Shown here piece by piece: positions 39,114 to 47,100 of a stretch of 64,000 bases of DNA (positions are counted from its first letter, which is position 1; each line of letters opens with the position of its first letter). Source of the DNA: Cytobacillus solani (GTDB lineage: Bacteria; Bacillota; Bacilli; Bacillales; Cytobacillaceae). Both the position numbers and the translations under genes were made by a program. The DNA is taken from assembly GCF_001420595.1 (NCBI RefSeq), contig NZ_LJIX01000006.1:1739361-1803360 (forward strand), given 5' to 3'. Under the pieces are notes generated by a model. That model had not been told where the DNA came from, ran no database searches, and saw only the letters and a list, made by a program, of their open reading frames with translations.

Positions 39114-39156
39114 ATTATAGTGAATTCAAAAATCCGTTACCGTGATTTACATCACG
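39114..39156 (-). promoter_or_regulatory. hmp promoter with Crp/Fnr-type operator
   Basis: On the minus strand a perfect -10 TATAAT lies at 39119-39114. The -35 position (39142-39137) is poor. A perfect inverted repeat CGTGAT-TTAC-ATCACG at 39141-39156 matches the Crp/Fnr family form TGTGA-N6-TCACA except for the outer base pair. If transcription starts about 7 bases after the -10, the palindrome is centred near -41.5, the class II activator position used by Bacillus Fnr. Confidence 0.6.
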
Positions 39157-39254
39157 CTTTTAATAAAATAATTCACTTATATCAAATGAAAAAGATAAAT
39201 AATGACAAAATCCGAAGAGAATAGTGAAAATTTCTAACGTTTTCATTACAGAAA

Positions 39255-39288
39255 GTGACACACTCCATCTAGTGGAGTACGCTATACT
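39255..39288 (+). promoter_or_regulatory. spoIIG-type promoter with 22-bp spacer
   Basis: GTGACA (39255-39260) and TATACT (39283-39288) are separated by exactly 22 bases. The B. subtilis spoIIG promoter is known for a 22-bp spacer between -35 and -10, used by SigA only with Spo0A~P. The spacer contains a small inverted repeat ACTCCA/TGGAGT. No perfect 0A box (TGTCGAA) was found; TTTTGTCA on the minus strand at 39203-39210 is a partial match. Confidence 0.65.
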
Positions 39289-39380
39289 TTTTTTAACAGA
39301 TTAATAGGATGAAAAAAATAGAAGATAAATCCATTCTTGCATAATCCGATTTATGGAAATAGCAAAAGGGAGGAAGAAGA

Positions 39381-40313
39381 TTGGAGGTTTATTTAGATAT
39401 AATTTGGGCATTGAATTTCTTATTTGATAGCCTCCTCCTTTATTTAACAGCAATTATATTAAAAAGAGATGTCAGGCTCTGGAGGATTTTTGCAGGGGGA
39501 TTAGTCGGCTCAATAATTATTCTATTATCGATCACTCCTTTACATTCCTATGCAGGTCATCCGATAACAAAATTGTTTTTTTCATTTGCAATGGTATTGA
39601 CCTCTTTTGGATATAAAAGAATTCGGTTTTTTATAAGAGGTTTAATGACTTTTTATTTAATGACCTTTTTAATTGGCGGCTCCTTAATAGGTGTCCATTA
39701 TTTTGTGAAATTTGATTTCAAGCTTTCATCCACTGTTCTATTGGCGAGTGTAAAAGGATTTGGTGATCCGATTAGCTGGCTATTTGTTCTTTTAGGGTTT
39801 CCGATTGCCTGGCATTTTTCTAAACGCAATGTGGAGGCCATTGAAATAACAAAAATTCAATATGATTCATTAATTAAGGTGATTGTTCAGATCAATGATG
39901 TGTCCTATTCATTTAAAGGCTTGATTGATAGTGGAAATCAGCTCTATGACCCGATTTCAAAAATGCCTGTTATGTTCATTTCTATCAGAGAAAGAGTAAC
40001 AGATTTTCCAAAGTATCTAGTTGAAATGGCGCAAACCCCTGATAAATTTATTCTTGGAACAGAAGAAATAGCACCTGATTGGGAGAATAGAATGAGGATT
40101 ATCCCATACAGTGTACTTGGACAAGAGCACCAGTTAATCATAGCGATAAAACCGGATAACATTCTCATCGAAAAAGAAGGGGAGCTACATCATGTGGATA
40201 GGGGTTTGGTTTCTTTTTCTACACAGCAGCTATCGCCAGAGGATGCATTTCAGTGTATCGTTCACCCAAAAATGTTAACAAGTACAAGAAGAGCTGAAGC
40301 AAAACATGCTTAA
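39381..40313 (+). CDS. spoIIGA: pro-SigE processing aspartic protease SpoIIGA
   Basis: SpoIIGA is the membrane-bound aspartic protease that removes the pro-sequence of SigE in response to the forespore signal SpoIIR. The 310-residue protein has five hydrophobic segments in its N half (1-150) and a C-terminal protease domain. The catalytic Asp is Asp183 in [12 protein letters not shown], the same number as in B. subtilis, supporting the TTG start at 39381. Shine-Dalgarno AAGGGAGGAAG (39365-39375). It is followed directly by sigE, its substrate. Confidence 0.96.
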   Translation: MEVYLDIIWALNFLFDSLLLYLTAIILKRDVRLWRIFAGGLVGSIIILLSITPLHSYAGHPITKLFFSFAMVLTSFGYKRIRFFIRGLMTFYLMTFLIGGSLIGVHYFVKFDFKLSSTVLLASVKGFGDPISWLFVLLGFPIAWHFSKRNVEAIEITKIQYDSLIKVIVQINDVSYSFKGLIDSGNQLYDPISKMPVMFISIRERVTDFPKYLVEMAQTPDKFILGTEEIAPDWENRMRIIPYSVLGQEHQLIIAIKPDNILIEKEGELHHVDRGLVSFSTQQLSPEDAFQCIVHPKMLTSTRRAEAKHA

Positions 40314-40354
40314 TGAGTTTATCTATTTATTTTCTATACAGAGGAGGACATACC

Positions 40355-41074
40355 ATGAAAAGGTTAAAGCTTCGCATCTCATACTATTGGTATAAAATTT
40401 TAATGAAACTCGGTCTGAAAACAGATGAAGTATTTTACATTGGTGGAAGTGAAGCATTGCCTCCTCCTTTAAGCAAAGAAGAAGAGGAAGTATTATTAGA
40501 AAAACTCCCAAATGGTGATAAGGCAGCCAGGTCCATTCTTATCGAAAGAAATTTACGTTTAGTTGTCTATATTGCGAGGAAATTTGAAAACACGGGAATT
40601 AATATAGAAGATTTAATAAGTATCGGCACTATTGGATTGATTAAGGCTGTCAATACCTTCAATCCCGAAAAAAAAATAAAGCTTGCTACATATGCATCAA
40701 GATGTATTGAAAATGAAATCCTTATGTACCTAAGAAGAAATAATAAAATCCGCTCCGAAGTTTCGTTTGATGAACCTTTAAATATAGATTGGGATGGAAA
40801 TGAACTTCTGCTATCTGACGTACTTGGAACAGATGAGGATATTATCACGAAGGATTTAGAGGCCAATGTGGATAAAAAGCTGCTATCGAAAGCATTGCAT
40901 CAGTTATCTGACCGTGAAAAGCAAATAATGGAGCTTCGTTTTGGTCTTGGAACGGGGGAAGAAAAGACACAGAAGGATGTGGCAGATATGCTTGGTATTT
41001 CTCAATCTTATATTTCCCGATTGGAAAAAAGAATTATAAAAAGATTAAAGAAGGAGTTTAATAAAATGGTGTAA
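40355..41074 (+). CDS. sigE: RNA polymerase sporulation sigma factor SigE (pro-form)
   Basis: SigE directs early mother-cell transcription. The 239-residue product has the basic pro-sequence [20 protein letters not shown] and, after EVFYIGG (about 25-31), the mature protein. Region 2 ([30 protein letters not shown]) and region 4 ([39 protein letters not shown]) are complete. ATG 40355 follows GAGGAGGA (40341-40348); an upstream in-frame ATG at 40313 overlaps spoIIGA. The stop codon lies in the loop of the terminator. Confidence 0.97.
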   Translation: MKRLKLRISYYWYKILMKLGLKTDEVFYIGGSEALPPPLSKEEEEVLLEKLPNGDKAARSILIERNLRLVVYIARKFENTGINIEDLISIGTIGLIKAVNTFNPEKKIKLATYASRCIENEILMYLRRNNKIRSEVSFDEPLNIDWDGNELLLSDVLGTDEDIITKDLEANVDKKLLSKALHQLSDREKQIMELRFGLGTGEEKTQKDVADMLGISQSYISRLEKRIIKRLKKEFNKMV

Positions 41075-41091
41075 GCCATTTTATTTTTTTT
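41061..41091 (+). terminator. terminator overlapping the sigE stop codon
   Basis: ATAAAATGG and CCATTTTAT pair perfectly (9 bp) with loop TGTAAG containing the TAA stop, followed by a run of T. It separates the early mother-cell operon spoIIGA-sigE from sigG. Confidence 0.8.
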
Positions 41092-41189
41092 GGATACAAA
41101 AATATTTTTTTAAAAATAAAAAGACTGAAAAACTGCTTATTTTATGATGTTTATTTCAGTTTTCTTATAAATTGTGAAATGAGGCAAGT

Positions 41190-41218
41190 GCATATTTTTC
41201 CTTCTCAAGGAAATACTG
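41190..41218 (+). promoter_or_regulatory. candidate SigF promoter for sigG
   Basis: GCATA (41190-41194) matches the SigF -35 GYATA, and GGAAATACTG (41209-41218) matches the -10 GGNNANAHTR at every defined position, with a 14-base spacer. It ends 37 bases before the sigG start codon. B. subtilis sigG (spoIIIG) is transcribed by SigF in the forespore. Confidence 0.6.
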
Positions 41219-41255
41219 TTTTTTGTACAGCAGCTCCTGTGAGGAGGGAAAAGGA

Positions 41256-42035
41256 TTGACTCGAAATAAAGTAGAAATTTGCGGTGTTGATACTTCGAAG
41301 CTTCCAGTATTGAAAAACGAAGAAATGAGAGAGCTCTTCAAGCAAATGCATAAGGGGGATATATCCGCGCGGGAAAAACTCGTCAACGGTAATTTACGTC
41401 TCGTACTGAGTGTTATTCAGCGTTTTAACAATAGAGGCGAATTTGTTGATGACCTATTCCAGGTCGGCTGTATCGGCCTAATGAAATCTATTGATAATTT
41501 TGATTTAGGTCAAAACGTGAAGTTTTCCACTTATGCTGTTCCGATGATTATCGGAGAGATTAGAAGATATTTGCGTGATAATAATCCCATTCGAGTCTCT
41601 CGTTCTTTAAGGGATATTGCTTATAAGGCACTACAGGTAAGAGAACGATTAATGAGTAAAACATCCAAGGAGCCGACAGCTGCTGAAATTGCGAAAGAAC
41701 TTGATGTTCCACATGAGGAAATTGTTTTTGCATTAGATGCAATTCAGGATCCAGTCTCTTTATTTGAGCCTATTTATAATGATGGCGGAGATCCGATATA
41801 TGTCATGGATCAATTAAGTGATGAAAAAAATAAAGATATCCAGTGGATTGAAGAGATTGCTCTAAAAGAAGGGATGAGGAGATTAAACGATCGGGAAAAA
41901 ATGATTCTCAGAAAACGTTTTTTCCAAGGGAAAACACAAATGGAGGTTGCTGAGGAAATCGGTATTTCACAAGCACAAGTGTCTAGACTTGAAAAAGCTG
42001 CCATAAAACAGATGAATAAAAATATCCAAAGCTAA
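41256..42035 (+). CDS. sigG: RNA polymerase forespore sigma factor SigG
   Basis: SigG directs late forespore transcription after engulfment. The 259-residue product starts (TTG) with TRNKVEICGVDTSKLPVLKN, as in B. subtilis. Region 2 (NLRLVLSVIQRFNNRGEFVDDLFQVGCIGLMKSIDNFD), region 3 and region 4 (TQMEVAEEIGISQAQVSRLEKAAIKQM) are seen in full. The Shine-Dalgarno GAGGAGGG is at 41241-41248; an ATG 33 bases further upstream precedes it. It has its own promoter and terminator, unlike the spoIIGA-sigE unit. Confidence 0.97.
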   Translation: MTRNKVEICGVDTSKLPVLKNEEMRELFKQMHKGDISAREKLVNGNLRLVLSVIQRFNNRGEFVDDLFQVGCIGLMKSIDNFDLGQNVKFSTYAVPMIIGEIRRYLRDNNPIRVSRSLRDIAYKALQVRERLMSKTSKEPTAAEIAKELDVPHEEIVFALDAIQDPVSLFEPIYNDGGDPIYVMDQLSDEKNKDIQWIEEIALKEGMRRLNDREKMILRKRFFQGKTQMEVAEEIGISQAQVSRLEKAAIKQMNKNIQS

Positions 42036-42061
42036 AGCTGCCTGACTGGCGGCTTTTTTTT
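42034..42061 (+). terminator. terminator after sigG
   Basis: AAGCTGCC pairs with GGCGGCTT (one G-U pair) around TGACT and is followed by eight T. The left arm overlaps the sigG stop region. Confidence 0.9.
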
Positions 42062-42215
42062 GTCTAGCTGCAGCTCCTATCGCCTATCAAACTTCAGGTC
42101 CCCTCCCTATGATAAGTCTACATCAATTCGCTATCGCTCACGTGTCTCCTTTATCTCAGTCGAGGCCCCTCCAGTTTGTACGGCGATGATCAAGGTGCTT
42201 CCGCTTTTAGTTTTT
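42062..42215. repeat. dispersed Bacillus-type intergenic repeat
   Basis: Non-coding sequence starting TCTAGCTGCAGCTCCTATCG and ending GGTGCTTCCGCTTTT resembles a repeat family common between genes in Bacillus genomes, typically of the form tctagctncagcgcctagcccctcgag...gcgcttncgcttttt. It is C+T-rich and unlike the coding sequence around it. The rest of the 265-bp gap to ylmC (42216-42300) holds the probable ylmC promoter. Recognition is from memory; copy number in this genome cannot be known from one window. Confidence 0.6.
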
Positions 42216-42300
42216 CCTTAATAAAAATATGTTTGTTAACAATAATTTTGCGTATGTAGTCATATATTTTATATAGAATGAAATACTGGGGGCGCGAGAA

Positions 42301-42570
42301 ATGATTAAAATCTCTGAATTCCAATTGAAAGATGTTGTGAACGTATCAAACGGAAAGAAATTAGGAAATATTGGGGATATAGATATAAATATTCAAACAG
42401 GAAAAATAGATGCTGTGATCATTGGGGGGGCAGGGAAGGTATTGGGCTTTTTTGGACGTGACGAAGATATTGTCATTCCTTGGAAAAATATCCTGAAAAT
42501 TGGAGAAGATGTCATTTTAGTGAGGCATAAAGATTATAATATGTTGAATAATGCTGAGGAAGATGCATAA
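42301..42570 (+). CDS. ylmC: YlmC/YmxH family PRC-barrel protein
   Basis: An 89-residue PRC-barrel-domain protein of the YlmC/YmxH sporulation-associated family; molecular function unknown. The core KISEFQLKDVVNVSNGKKLGNIGDIDIN and the VIPWKNILKIGEDVILV end match the family. GGGGGCG (42286-42292) acts as Shine-Dalgarno. It stands where B. subtilis has ylmC, after sigG, although ylmA is missing here. Confidence 0.88.
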   Translation: MIKISEFQLKDVVNVSNGKKLGNIGDIDINIQTGKIDAVIIGGAGKVLGFFGRDEDIVIPWKNILKIGEDVILVRHKDYNMLNNAEEDA

Positions 42571-42716
42571 ATATGTCTTTTAAAACTGTGAAGTCAATGA
42601 TTGTTATGGTAAACTAAAGAAAATATGAACAGCGAAAAGTATCTGATTTACCACTGATAAAGTAGTATTCTGTGGAAGGTACGCTGCGCTAAAAATTGGA
42701 AGCCGAGGGTTATTCA

Positions 42717-43535
42717 ATGGAACCATTTATTTTGAAAGATACTCGATATTTTCTAATAAAGGAATGGATGGATCAATTCCCTAATTTAGTTGCGGGATTC
42801 ACGTCAAAGAATGGCGGCATCAGTAATTCAAATTTCTCTACTTTGAATCTTGGCTTGCATGTGAATGATTCTATCACTAGTGTGAAAGAAAATCGTCAAT
42901 GTATGGCGGAAGCACTCCGTTTTCCAGTTGAAAACTGGGTTGGAGCAGAACAAACCCATAAGGTAAACATTGAAATGATCGCTATGAAAGATGCGGGAAA
43001 AGGCTCCCTATCTTATGAAGAATCCTTCAAGGACACAGACGGTTTTTTTACCTTCAATAAAAACATCCTATTAACACTATGCTTTGCAGATTGTGTCCCT
43101 TTATTTTTCATTCATGGAGAAACAGGGGCAATTGGTGTGGCACATGCAGGATGGAAGGGAACTGTAAATGGAATAGCAGAAGAAATGGTGAAATTATACA
43201 AAACAAAGGGTATTGGAGCAAAAGAAGTTCAGGTAGTTATCGGCCCTTCAATATGCCGAAATTGTTATATTGTAGATGAGCCTGTGATTACTTTAGTAAA
43301 GAACAGGCTAGGGAATATTGAGGAGCATCCATTTAATCATATACAAGAAAACCAATATGAATTAGATTTAAAAGAAGTAAATAAATCGATCCTCTTACAA
43401 GCAGGTGTGTTAGAAAAAAACATTCAAGTATCGAATTTTTGTACCAGCTGTCATGAGGAACATTTTTTCTCCCATCGAAGAGACAAGGGGAGTACGGGGA
43501 GAATGATGGGTTTTATCGGCTGGAAGGAGGATTAA
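42717..43535 (+). CDS. pgeF: polyphenol oxidase/peptidoglycan editing factor PgeF (YlmD)
   Basis: A 273-residue protein of the YfiH/laccase-domain family. E. coli PgeF (YfiH) removes wrongly built muropeptide precursors, and homologues have purine nucleoside or phenol oxidase activity; which applies here is not known. Conserved metal-site motifs are visible: HKVNIEMI (about 80-87), LLTLCFADCVPLFF (about 120-133) and GVAHAGWKGTVNGI (about 141-154). ATG 42717 follows GAGGGT (42705-42710). It is separated by 5 bases from ylmE and belongs to the ylmDE-sepF-ylmG-ylmH operon. Confidence 0.9.
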   Translation: MEPFILKDTRYFLIKEWMDQFPNLVAGFTSKNGGISNSNFSTLNLGLHVNDSITSVKENRQCMAEALRFPVENWVGAEQTHKVNIEMIAMKDAGKGSLSYEESFKDTDGFFTFNKNILLTLCFADCVPLFFIHGETGAIGVAHAGWKGTVNGIAEEMVKLYKTKGIGAKEVQVVIGPSICRNCYIVDEPVITLVKNRLGNIEEHPFNHIQENQYELDLKEVNKSILLQAGVLEKNIQVSNFCTSCHEEHFFSHRRDKGSTGRMMGFIGWKED

Positions 43536-43540
43536 CTGGT

Positions 43541-44227
43541 TTGAAGGTAGAAGAAAATTTGCAGAAGATTCAAGAAAACATCGAGATGGCTTGTAGGAGG
43601 TCTAACAGACATCCTGACGATGTTACAATTATTGCTGTTACTAAATATGTAACAATTGAAAGAGCACAGGAAGCGGTTGAAGCTGGTGTTGTCCATTTAG
43701 GAGAAAACCGAGATGAGGGGCTCTTGGCTAAATGGGATGCACTGAGGGACAAGCCAACATGGCATTATATCGGAACCTTACAATCAAGAAAAGTAAAAAA
43801 TATTATCGATAAAGTCGATTATATTCACTCACTTGATCGAATTTCACTTGCAGAAGAAATAAATAAAAGAGCTGAAAAAGTAACGAATTGCTTTGTTCAA
43901 GTAAATGTTTCTGGTGAGGAATCAAAGCAAGGGCTATCTCCTGATGAAGTAAGTGAATTCGTACTGAGCTTAAGTAAGTATGATAAGATACGAATTTGTG
44001 GTTTAATGACAATGGCTCCATTTACAGAGGATGAAATGGTGCTGCGTACCTGTTTTCGAAAACTAAATGAATTACAGAGTAAAATTAAAAATTTAAAACT
44101 TAAGTATGCACCTTGCGCAGAGCTGTCAATGGGAATGTCAAATGACTATGCGATTGCCATTGAAGAAGGAGCAACAATGGTACGAATAGGCACCGCTTTA
44201 GTAGGTGAAGAAGGAGTAGGAGGTTGA
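43541..44227 (+). CDS. ylmE: YggS/PLPBP family pyridoxal phosphate homeostasis protein YlmE
   Basis: A 228-residue single-domain PLP-binding protein of the YggS/PLPBP family, thought to buffer PLP and affect amino-acid pools; no catalysis is known. The PLP lysine is Lys31 or nearby in TIIAVTKYVTIERA; GENRDEGLLAKW (about 53-64), WHYIGTLQSRKVK (about 74-86) and SMGMSNDYAIAIEEGATMVRIGTALVGE (split motif near the end) are conserved. TTG start after GGAAGGAGG. It is typically linked to division genes such as sepF. Confidence 0.93.
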   Translation: MKVEENLQKIQENIEMACRRSNRHPDDVTIIAVTKYVTIERAQEAVEAGVVHLGENRDEGLLAKWDALRDKPTWHYIGTLQSRKVKNIIDKVDYIHSLDRISLAEEINKRAEKVTNCFVQVNVSGEESKQGLSPDEVSEFVLSLSKYDKIRICGLMTMAPFTEDEMVLRTCFRKLNELQSKIKNLKLKYAPCAELSMGMSNDYAIAIEEGATMVRIGTALVGEEGVGG

Positions 44228-44233
44228 TAAAAA

Positions 44234-44677
44234 ATGAGTATCAAATCTAAATTTAAAACATTTTTCTTCTTAGATGATGAATATGACTATAAAGAAGAGG
44301 AAATCGTCGAAGAAGAATTAGAGCCTGTTAAACAATCACCAAAAGCTCAGCCTGCACAAAAAAATAATATTGTCAGCCTGCAAAGTGTGCAAAAGTCATC
44401 CAAAATGGTTCTGGTCGAACCGCGCGTTTATGCGGAAGCACAGGATATTGCTGACCATTTGAAGAATAGACGTGCAGTTGTCGTTAACTTACAAAGAATT
44501 GAAAAGGATCAAGCAAAAAGAATTGTTGACTTCCTAAGCGGAACGGTCTATGCAATTGGCGGAGATATTCAAAAAATTGGTACAGATATTTTCCTTTGTA
44601 CTCCTGATAATATTGAAATTTCCGGTAATATTTCACAAATGATGCAAGAGCAAGATTTCGAAAATACGAGGTGGTAG
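44234..44677 (+). CDS. sepF: cell division protein SepF
   Basis: SepF binds membrane and FtsZ, and forms arcs that align Z-ring filaments. The 147-residue protein has an N-terminal amphipathic membrane-targeting segment ([16 protein letters not shown]), a variable linker (about 20-60) and the SepF domain (about 64-140: [54 protein letters not shown]). It is 6 bases after ylmE and 6 before ylmG. Confidence 0.96.
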   Translation: MSIKSKFKTFFFLDDEYDYKEEEIVEEELEPVKQSPKAQPAQKNNIVSLQSVQKSSKMVLVEPRVYAEAQDIADHLKNRRAVVVNLQRIEKDQAKRIVDFLSGTVYAIGGDIQKIGTDIFLCTPDNIEISGNISQMMQEQDFENTRW

Positions 44678-44683
44678 CACTAA

Positions 44684-44947
44684 ATGGTACTATTATTCAA
44701 CATTATCGCAACGATTATTAACTATTATTCATGGGCATTAATTATTTATATTCTATTGACATGGTTTCCGGGTGCAAGAGAATCAGTAATTGGTCAATTT
44801 TTAGCAAGAATTTGTGAGCCATATTTAGAGCCGTTTAGAAAAATAATTCCTCCACTTGGCATGATTGATATTTCACCAATCGTTGCGATTTTAGTTCTTA
44901 AGTTTGCAATAAGCGGATTAGGACAATTATTTGTTTGGATAAGTTAA
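44684..44947 (+). CDS. ylmG: YggT family membrane protein YlmG
   Basis: An 87-residue YggT-family protein with two membrane helices (about 5-25 and 62-82) and the core signature [35 protein letters not shown]. Implicated in division or membrane protein maturation in other bacteria; role unresolved. It is part of the sepF operon and is followed by a hairpin. Confidence 0.93.
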   Translation: MVLLFNIIATIINYYSWALIIYILLTWFPGARESVIGQFLARICEPYLEPFRKIIPPLGMIDISPIVAILVLKFAISGLGQLFVWIS

Positions 44948-44953
44948 ACGATA

Positions 44954-44982
44954 AAAGAGGGCTTTACTCGGCCCTCTTTATT
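44954..44982 (+). terminator. hairpin between ylmG and ylmH
   Basis: AAAGAGGGC pairs with GCCCTCTTT (9 bp) with loop TTTACTCG; only a short T-rich tail follows, so it may be a partial terminator. Confidence 0.7.
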
Positions 44983-45009
44983 TGGGCTTGTAAAGGGGTT
45001 TATGAATGA

Positions 45010-45783
45010 ATGACGATATACCAGCATTTCCGTCCGGAAGAAAAGGAGTTTATTGATCAAGTTCTTAACTGGAAGGATGCAGTTGATGCTGCCTATGCAC
45101 CAAAGCTAACCGATTTTCTTGATCCAAGGGAGCAGGAAATTGTTAGGTCAATCATTGGCAGTCAAACGGAAGTGAAATTTGAACTGTTTGGCGGTACACA
45201 CTCTTCAGAACGAAAACGTGCAATTATTTATCCAGATTATTTTCAAGTTGAAGAAGAGGATTATCAGATTTGTTTATTTGAAGTTGAGTACCCTAGTAAA
45301 TTTATTACACTTGAACATCCGCAAGTGCTAGGCAGCTTGATGTCTTTAGGATTAAAAAGGGGCAAGTTCGGAGACATTCTTGTTCATGACGGGAGAATTC
45401 AGTTTTTTGTTTCAAAGGATGTGGAGGACTATATAAGCTTGCAATTAGAATCGGTTGGGAAAACATCTGTTAGTTTACGTGCACAGCCACTTGCAAATGC
45501 TGTTCAGCCAGAAGAAAATTGGCATGAAGTTTCTGTTACATCTACTTCGTTGAGATTAGACACCGTAATTTCAGCTATTTATCATTTATCAAGGCAAAAA
45601 TCACAAGGTTTTATCCAGCAAGGTCTGGTAAAATTAAATTGGAGCTTAATCGAAAATCCTGCTTCTGAATGCAAAGAATATGATATGATATCTGTCAGGG
45701 GCTATGGACGTTCAAAAATCATCTCTATTGAAGGAAAAACCAAAAAAGACAAATGGAAAATCACTGCGGGGAAGGCAAAGTAA
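45010..45783 (+). CDS. ylmH: S4-domain RNA-binding protein YlmH
   Basis: YlmH is a 257-residue protein with an N-terminal domain of its own type and a C-terminal S4 RNA-binding domain (about 181-240; SLRLDTVISAIYHLSRQKSQGFIQQGLVKLNW). Related S4 proteins bind stalled 50S-peptidyl-tRNA complexes, and YlmH has been linked to rescue in B. subtilis. The start at 45010 follows AAAGGGG (44992-44998). A 395-bp gap with a large repeat separates it from divIVA, whereas they are adjacent in B. subtilis. Confidence 0.92.
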   Translation: MTIYQHFRPEEKEFIDQVLNWKDAVDAAYAPKLTDFLDPREQEIVRSIIGSQTEVKFELFGGTHSSERKRAIIYPDYFQVEEEDYQICLFEVEYPSKFITLEHPQVLGSLMSLGLKRGKFGDILVHDGRIQFFVSKDVEDYISLQLESVGKTSVSLRAQPLANAVQPEENWHEVSVTSTSLRLDTVISAIYHLSRQKSQGFIQQGLVKLNWSLIENPASECKEYDMISVRGYGRSKIISIEGKTKKDKWKITAGKAK

Positions 45784-45909
45784 TTCTATTACTGGCAATT
45801 TGGAATACATTTAAGTATGGCTTGTTTAGATATTTTCATGTATCTTGCCTATTTCAATGATTTGTTGCAATTAGTCATTCTCTAATTGACTCTGCATGCA
45901 AATATGTTA

Positions 45910-46039
45910 GTTGATTGGAGCGGAAGGTGAGAGACTCCTACGGGATGAGTGGGACAGGTGAGACCCCGCAGGCACTAATGTGCCGAGGAGGCTCACCGCC
46001 CACCCCGCGGAAAGCGATCAGCCTGAAGCGGAAATCAAC
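45910..46039. repeat. GC-rich dispersed Bacillaceae repeat forming a large hairpin
   Basis: This element runs from GTTGAT (45910-45915) to ATCAAC (46034-46039), its paired ends. Inside, AGTGGG-A-C-A-GGTGAG pairs with CTCACC-G-CCCACC, and CGGAAGGTGAGAGACTCCTA...CCCCGCGGAAAGCG is the well-known core of an intergenic repeat scattered in Bacillaceae genomes. It is clearly richer in G+C than its surroundings. It sits in a 395-bp gene-free gap (45784-46178) between ylmH and divIVA; the remaining parts are AT-rich and show no gene. Confidence 0.8.
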
Positions 46040-46178
46040 CTTTGTATACAACATACTAATTTGTTTCATTTTAGGGAGAATTGCTGTTATAAAAATTATT
46101 TTCAATTTGCAGGAATTTGCTGCAAGTTGTCGAATAATAGCTCTATACATAATTGAAGGATTTTGGGAGGTGGCCATG

Positions 46179-46694
46179 ATGCCATTAACACCGTTGGATA
46201 TTCATAATAAGGAATTCAGCAAAGGATTCCGAGGCTATGATGAAGACGAAGTGAACGAATTTCTTGACCAAGTGATAAAAGACTATGAAATTGTCATTCG
46301 GGAGAAAAAGGAATTAGAAGAAAGGCTTAATGATCTTAACGAACGAATTGGCCATTTTACAACGATTGAAGAAACATTAAACAAATCAATTGTCGTGGCT
46401 CAAGAAGCAGCAGAAGAAGTAAGAAGAAATGCTCAAAAAGAAGCAAAGCTCATTATTAAGGAAGCTGAAAAAAATGCTGATCGGATTGTAAATGAATCTT
46501 TATCAAAGGCAAGAAAGATTGCTCTTGAAATTGAAGAGCTGAAGAAGCAATCAAAGGTGTTCAGGACTCGTTTTAAAATGCTTATTGAAGCACAATTAGA
46601 TTTACTGAATAATGATGATTGGGATCATCTTCTTGAATACGAGCTTGATGCAACTGAATTAAAATCTGCTCAAGAAGAAGATTCATTGGCTTGA
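46179..46694 (+). CDS. divIVA: septum site and pole protein DivIVA
   Basis: DivIVA senses negative membrane curvature and recruits MinJ/MinCD, RacA and others to septa and poles. The 171-residue protein starts MPLTPLDIHNKEFSKGFRGY, with the lipid-binding domain (1-55, FRGYDEDEVNEFLDQVIKDYE) and a long coiled coil (about 30-65 and 80-155, SIVVAQEAAEEVRRNAQKEA). ATG 46179 lies six bases after GGGAGGTG (46165-46172); the ATG at 46176 is an alternative. A long upstream frame from 45915 is an artefact of the repeat being open in that frame. Confidence 0.96.
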   Translation: MPLTPLDIHNKEFSKGFRGYDEDEVNEFLDQVIKDYEIVIREKKELEERLNDLNERIGHFTTIEETLNKSIVVAQEAAEEVRRNAQKEAKLIIKEAEKNADRIVNESLSKARKIALEIEELKKQSKVFRTRFKMLIEAQLDLLNNDDWDHLLEYELDATELKSAQEEDSLA

Positions 46695-46744
46695 CGAATG
46701 TTAAATAAATGCATATAATTTTTAAAACAAAGTAAATTAAGAAA

Positions 46745-47022
46745 TATGAACTGTGAGAGGGACAGTACAATATTTATATGCTTTAAGCAGTGCATGAATT
46801 TGCCTGTTAGCGATCCGGGGATGGTGAAAGCCCGGTAGAAGCAAAATATTGGAAGATCACCCTTGAGTTCCTTGCTGAACGTTCAAATGAATTATTAAGC
46901 ATAGGCGATTCATTCGCGTTAAGAATGCTTGAGCGGATAGAAAAGATTGAATTTCTATCTACAAGGGTGGTACCGCGGGAGATAAAACCTTCTCGTCCCT
47001 TTTTGGGATGAGAGGGTTTTTT
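46745..47022 (+). ncRNA. T-box riboswitch, isoleucine-specific
   Basis: T-box leader that senses uncharged tRNA(Ile) and controls ileS. The specifier codon ATC is read at 46856-46858 in GGAAGATCACCCTTGAG. The T-box sequence AAGGGTGGTACCGCGG is at 46963-46978, and the terminator stem AAACCTTCTCGTCCC/GGGATGAGAGGGTTT (46985-47018) ends in a T-run. Stem I starts near 46745. It accounts for most of the 406-bp gap between divIVA and ileS. Confidence 0.96.
46985..47022 (+). terminator. T-box terminator hairpin
   Basis: Fifteen-base arms AAACCTTCTCGTCCC and GGGATGAGAGGGTTT around a TTTTT loop are followed by T-run. The competing antiterminator uses part of the T-box sequence just upstream. Confidence 0.93.
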
Positions 47023-47100
47023 TTATTTACTTTTCAGTAAGTTTTATTGTGAAGAGAAGTGGAAATCATGGAGTAAATGAGCAAAACTGGAGGAATGGAC

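Noticed and set aside
45915-46178. In-frame 88-codon extension of divIVA
   Set aside because: It runs through the dispersed repeat, has no similarity to DivIVA, and lies upstream of a strong Shine-Dalgarno placed just before the conserved MPLTP start.
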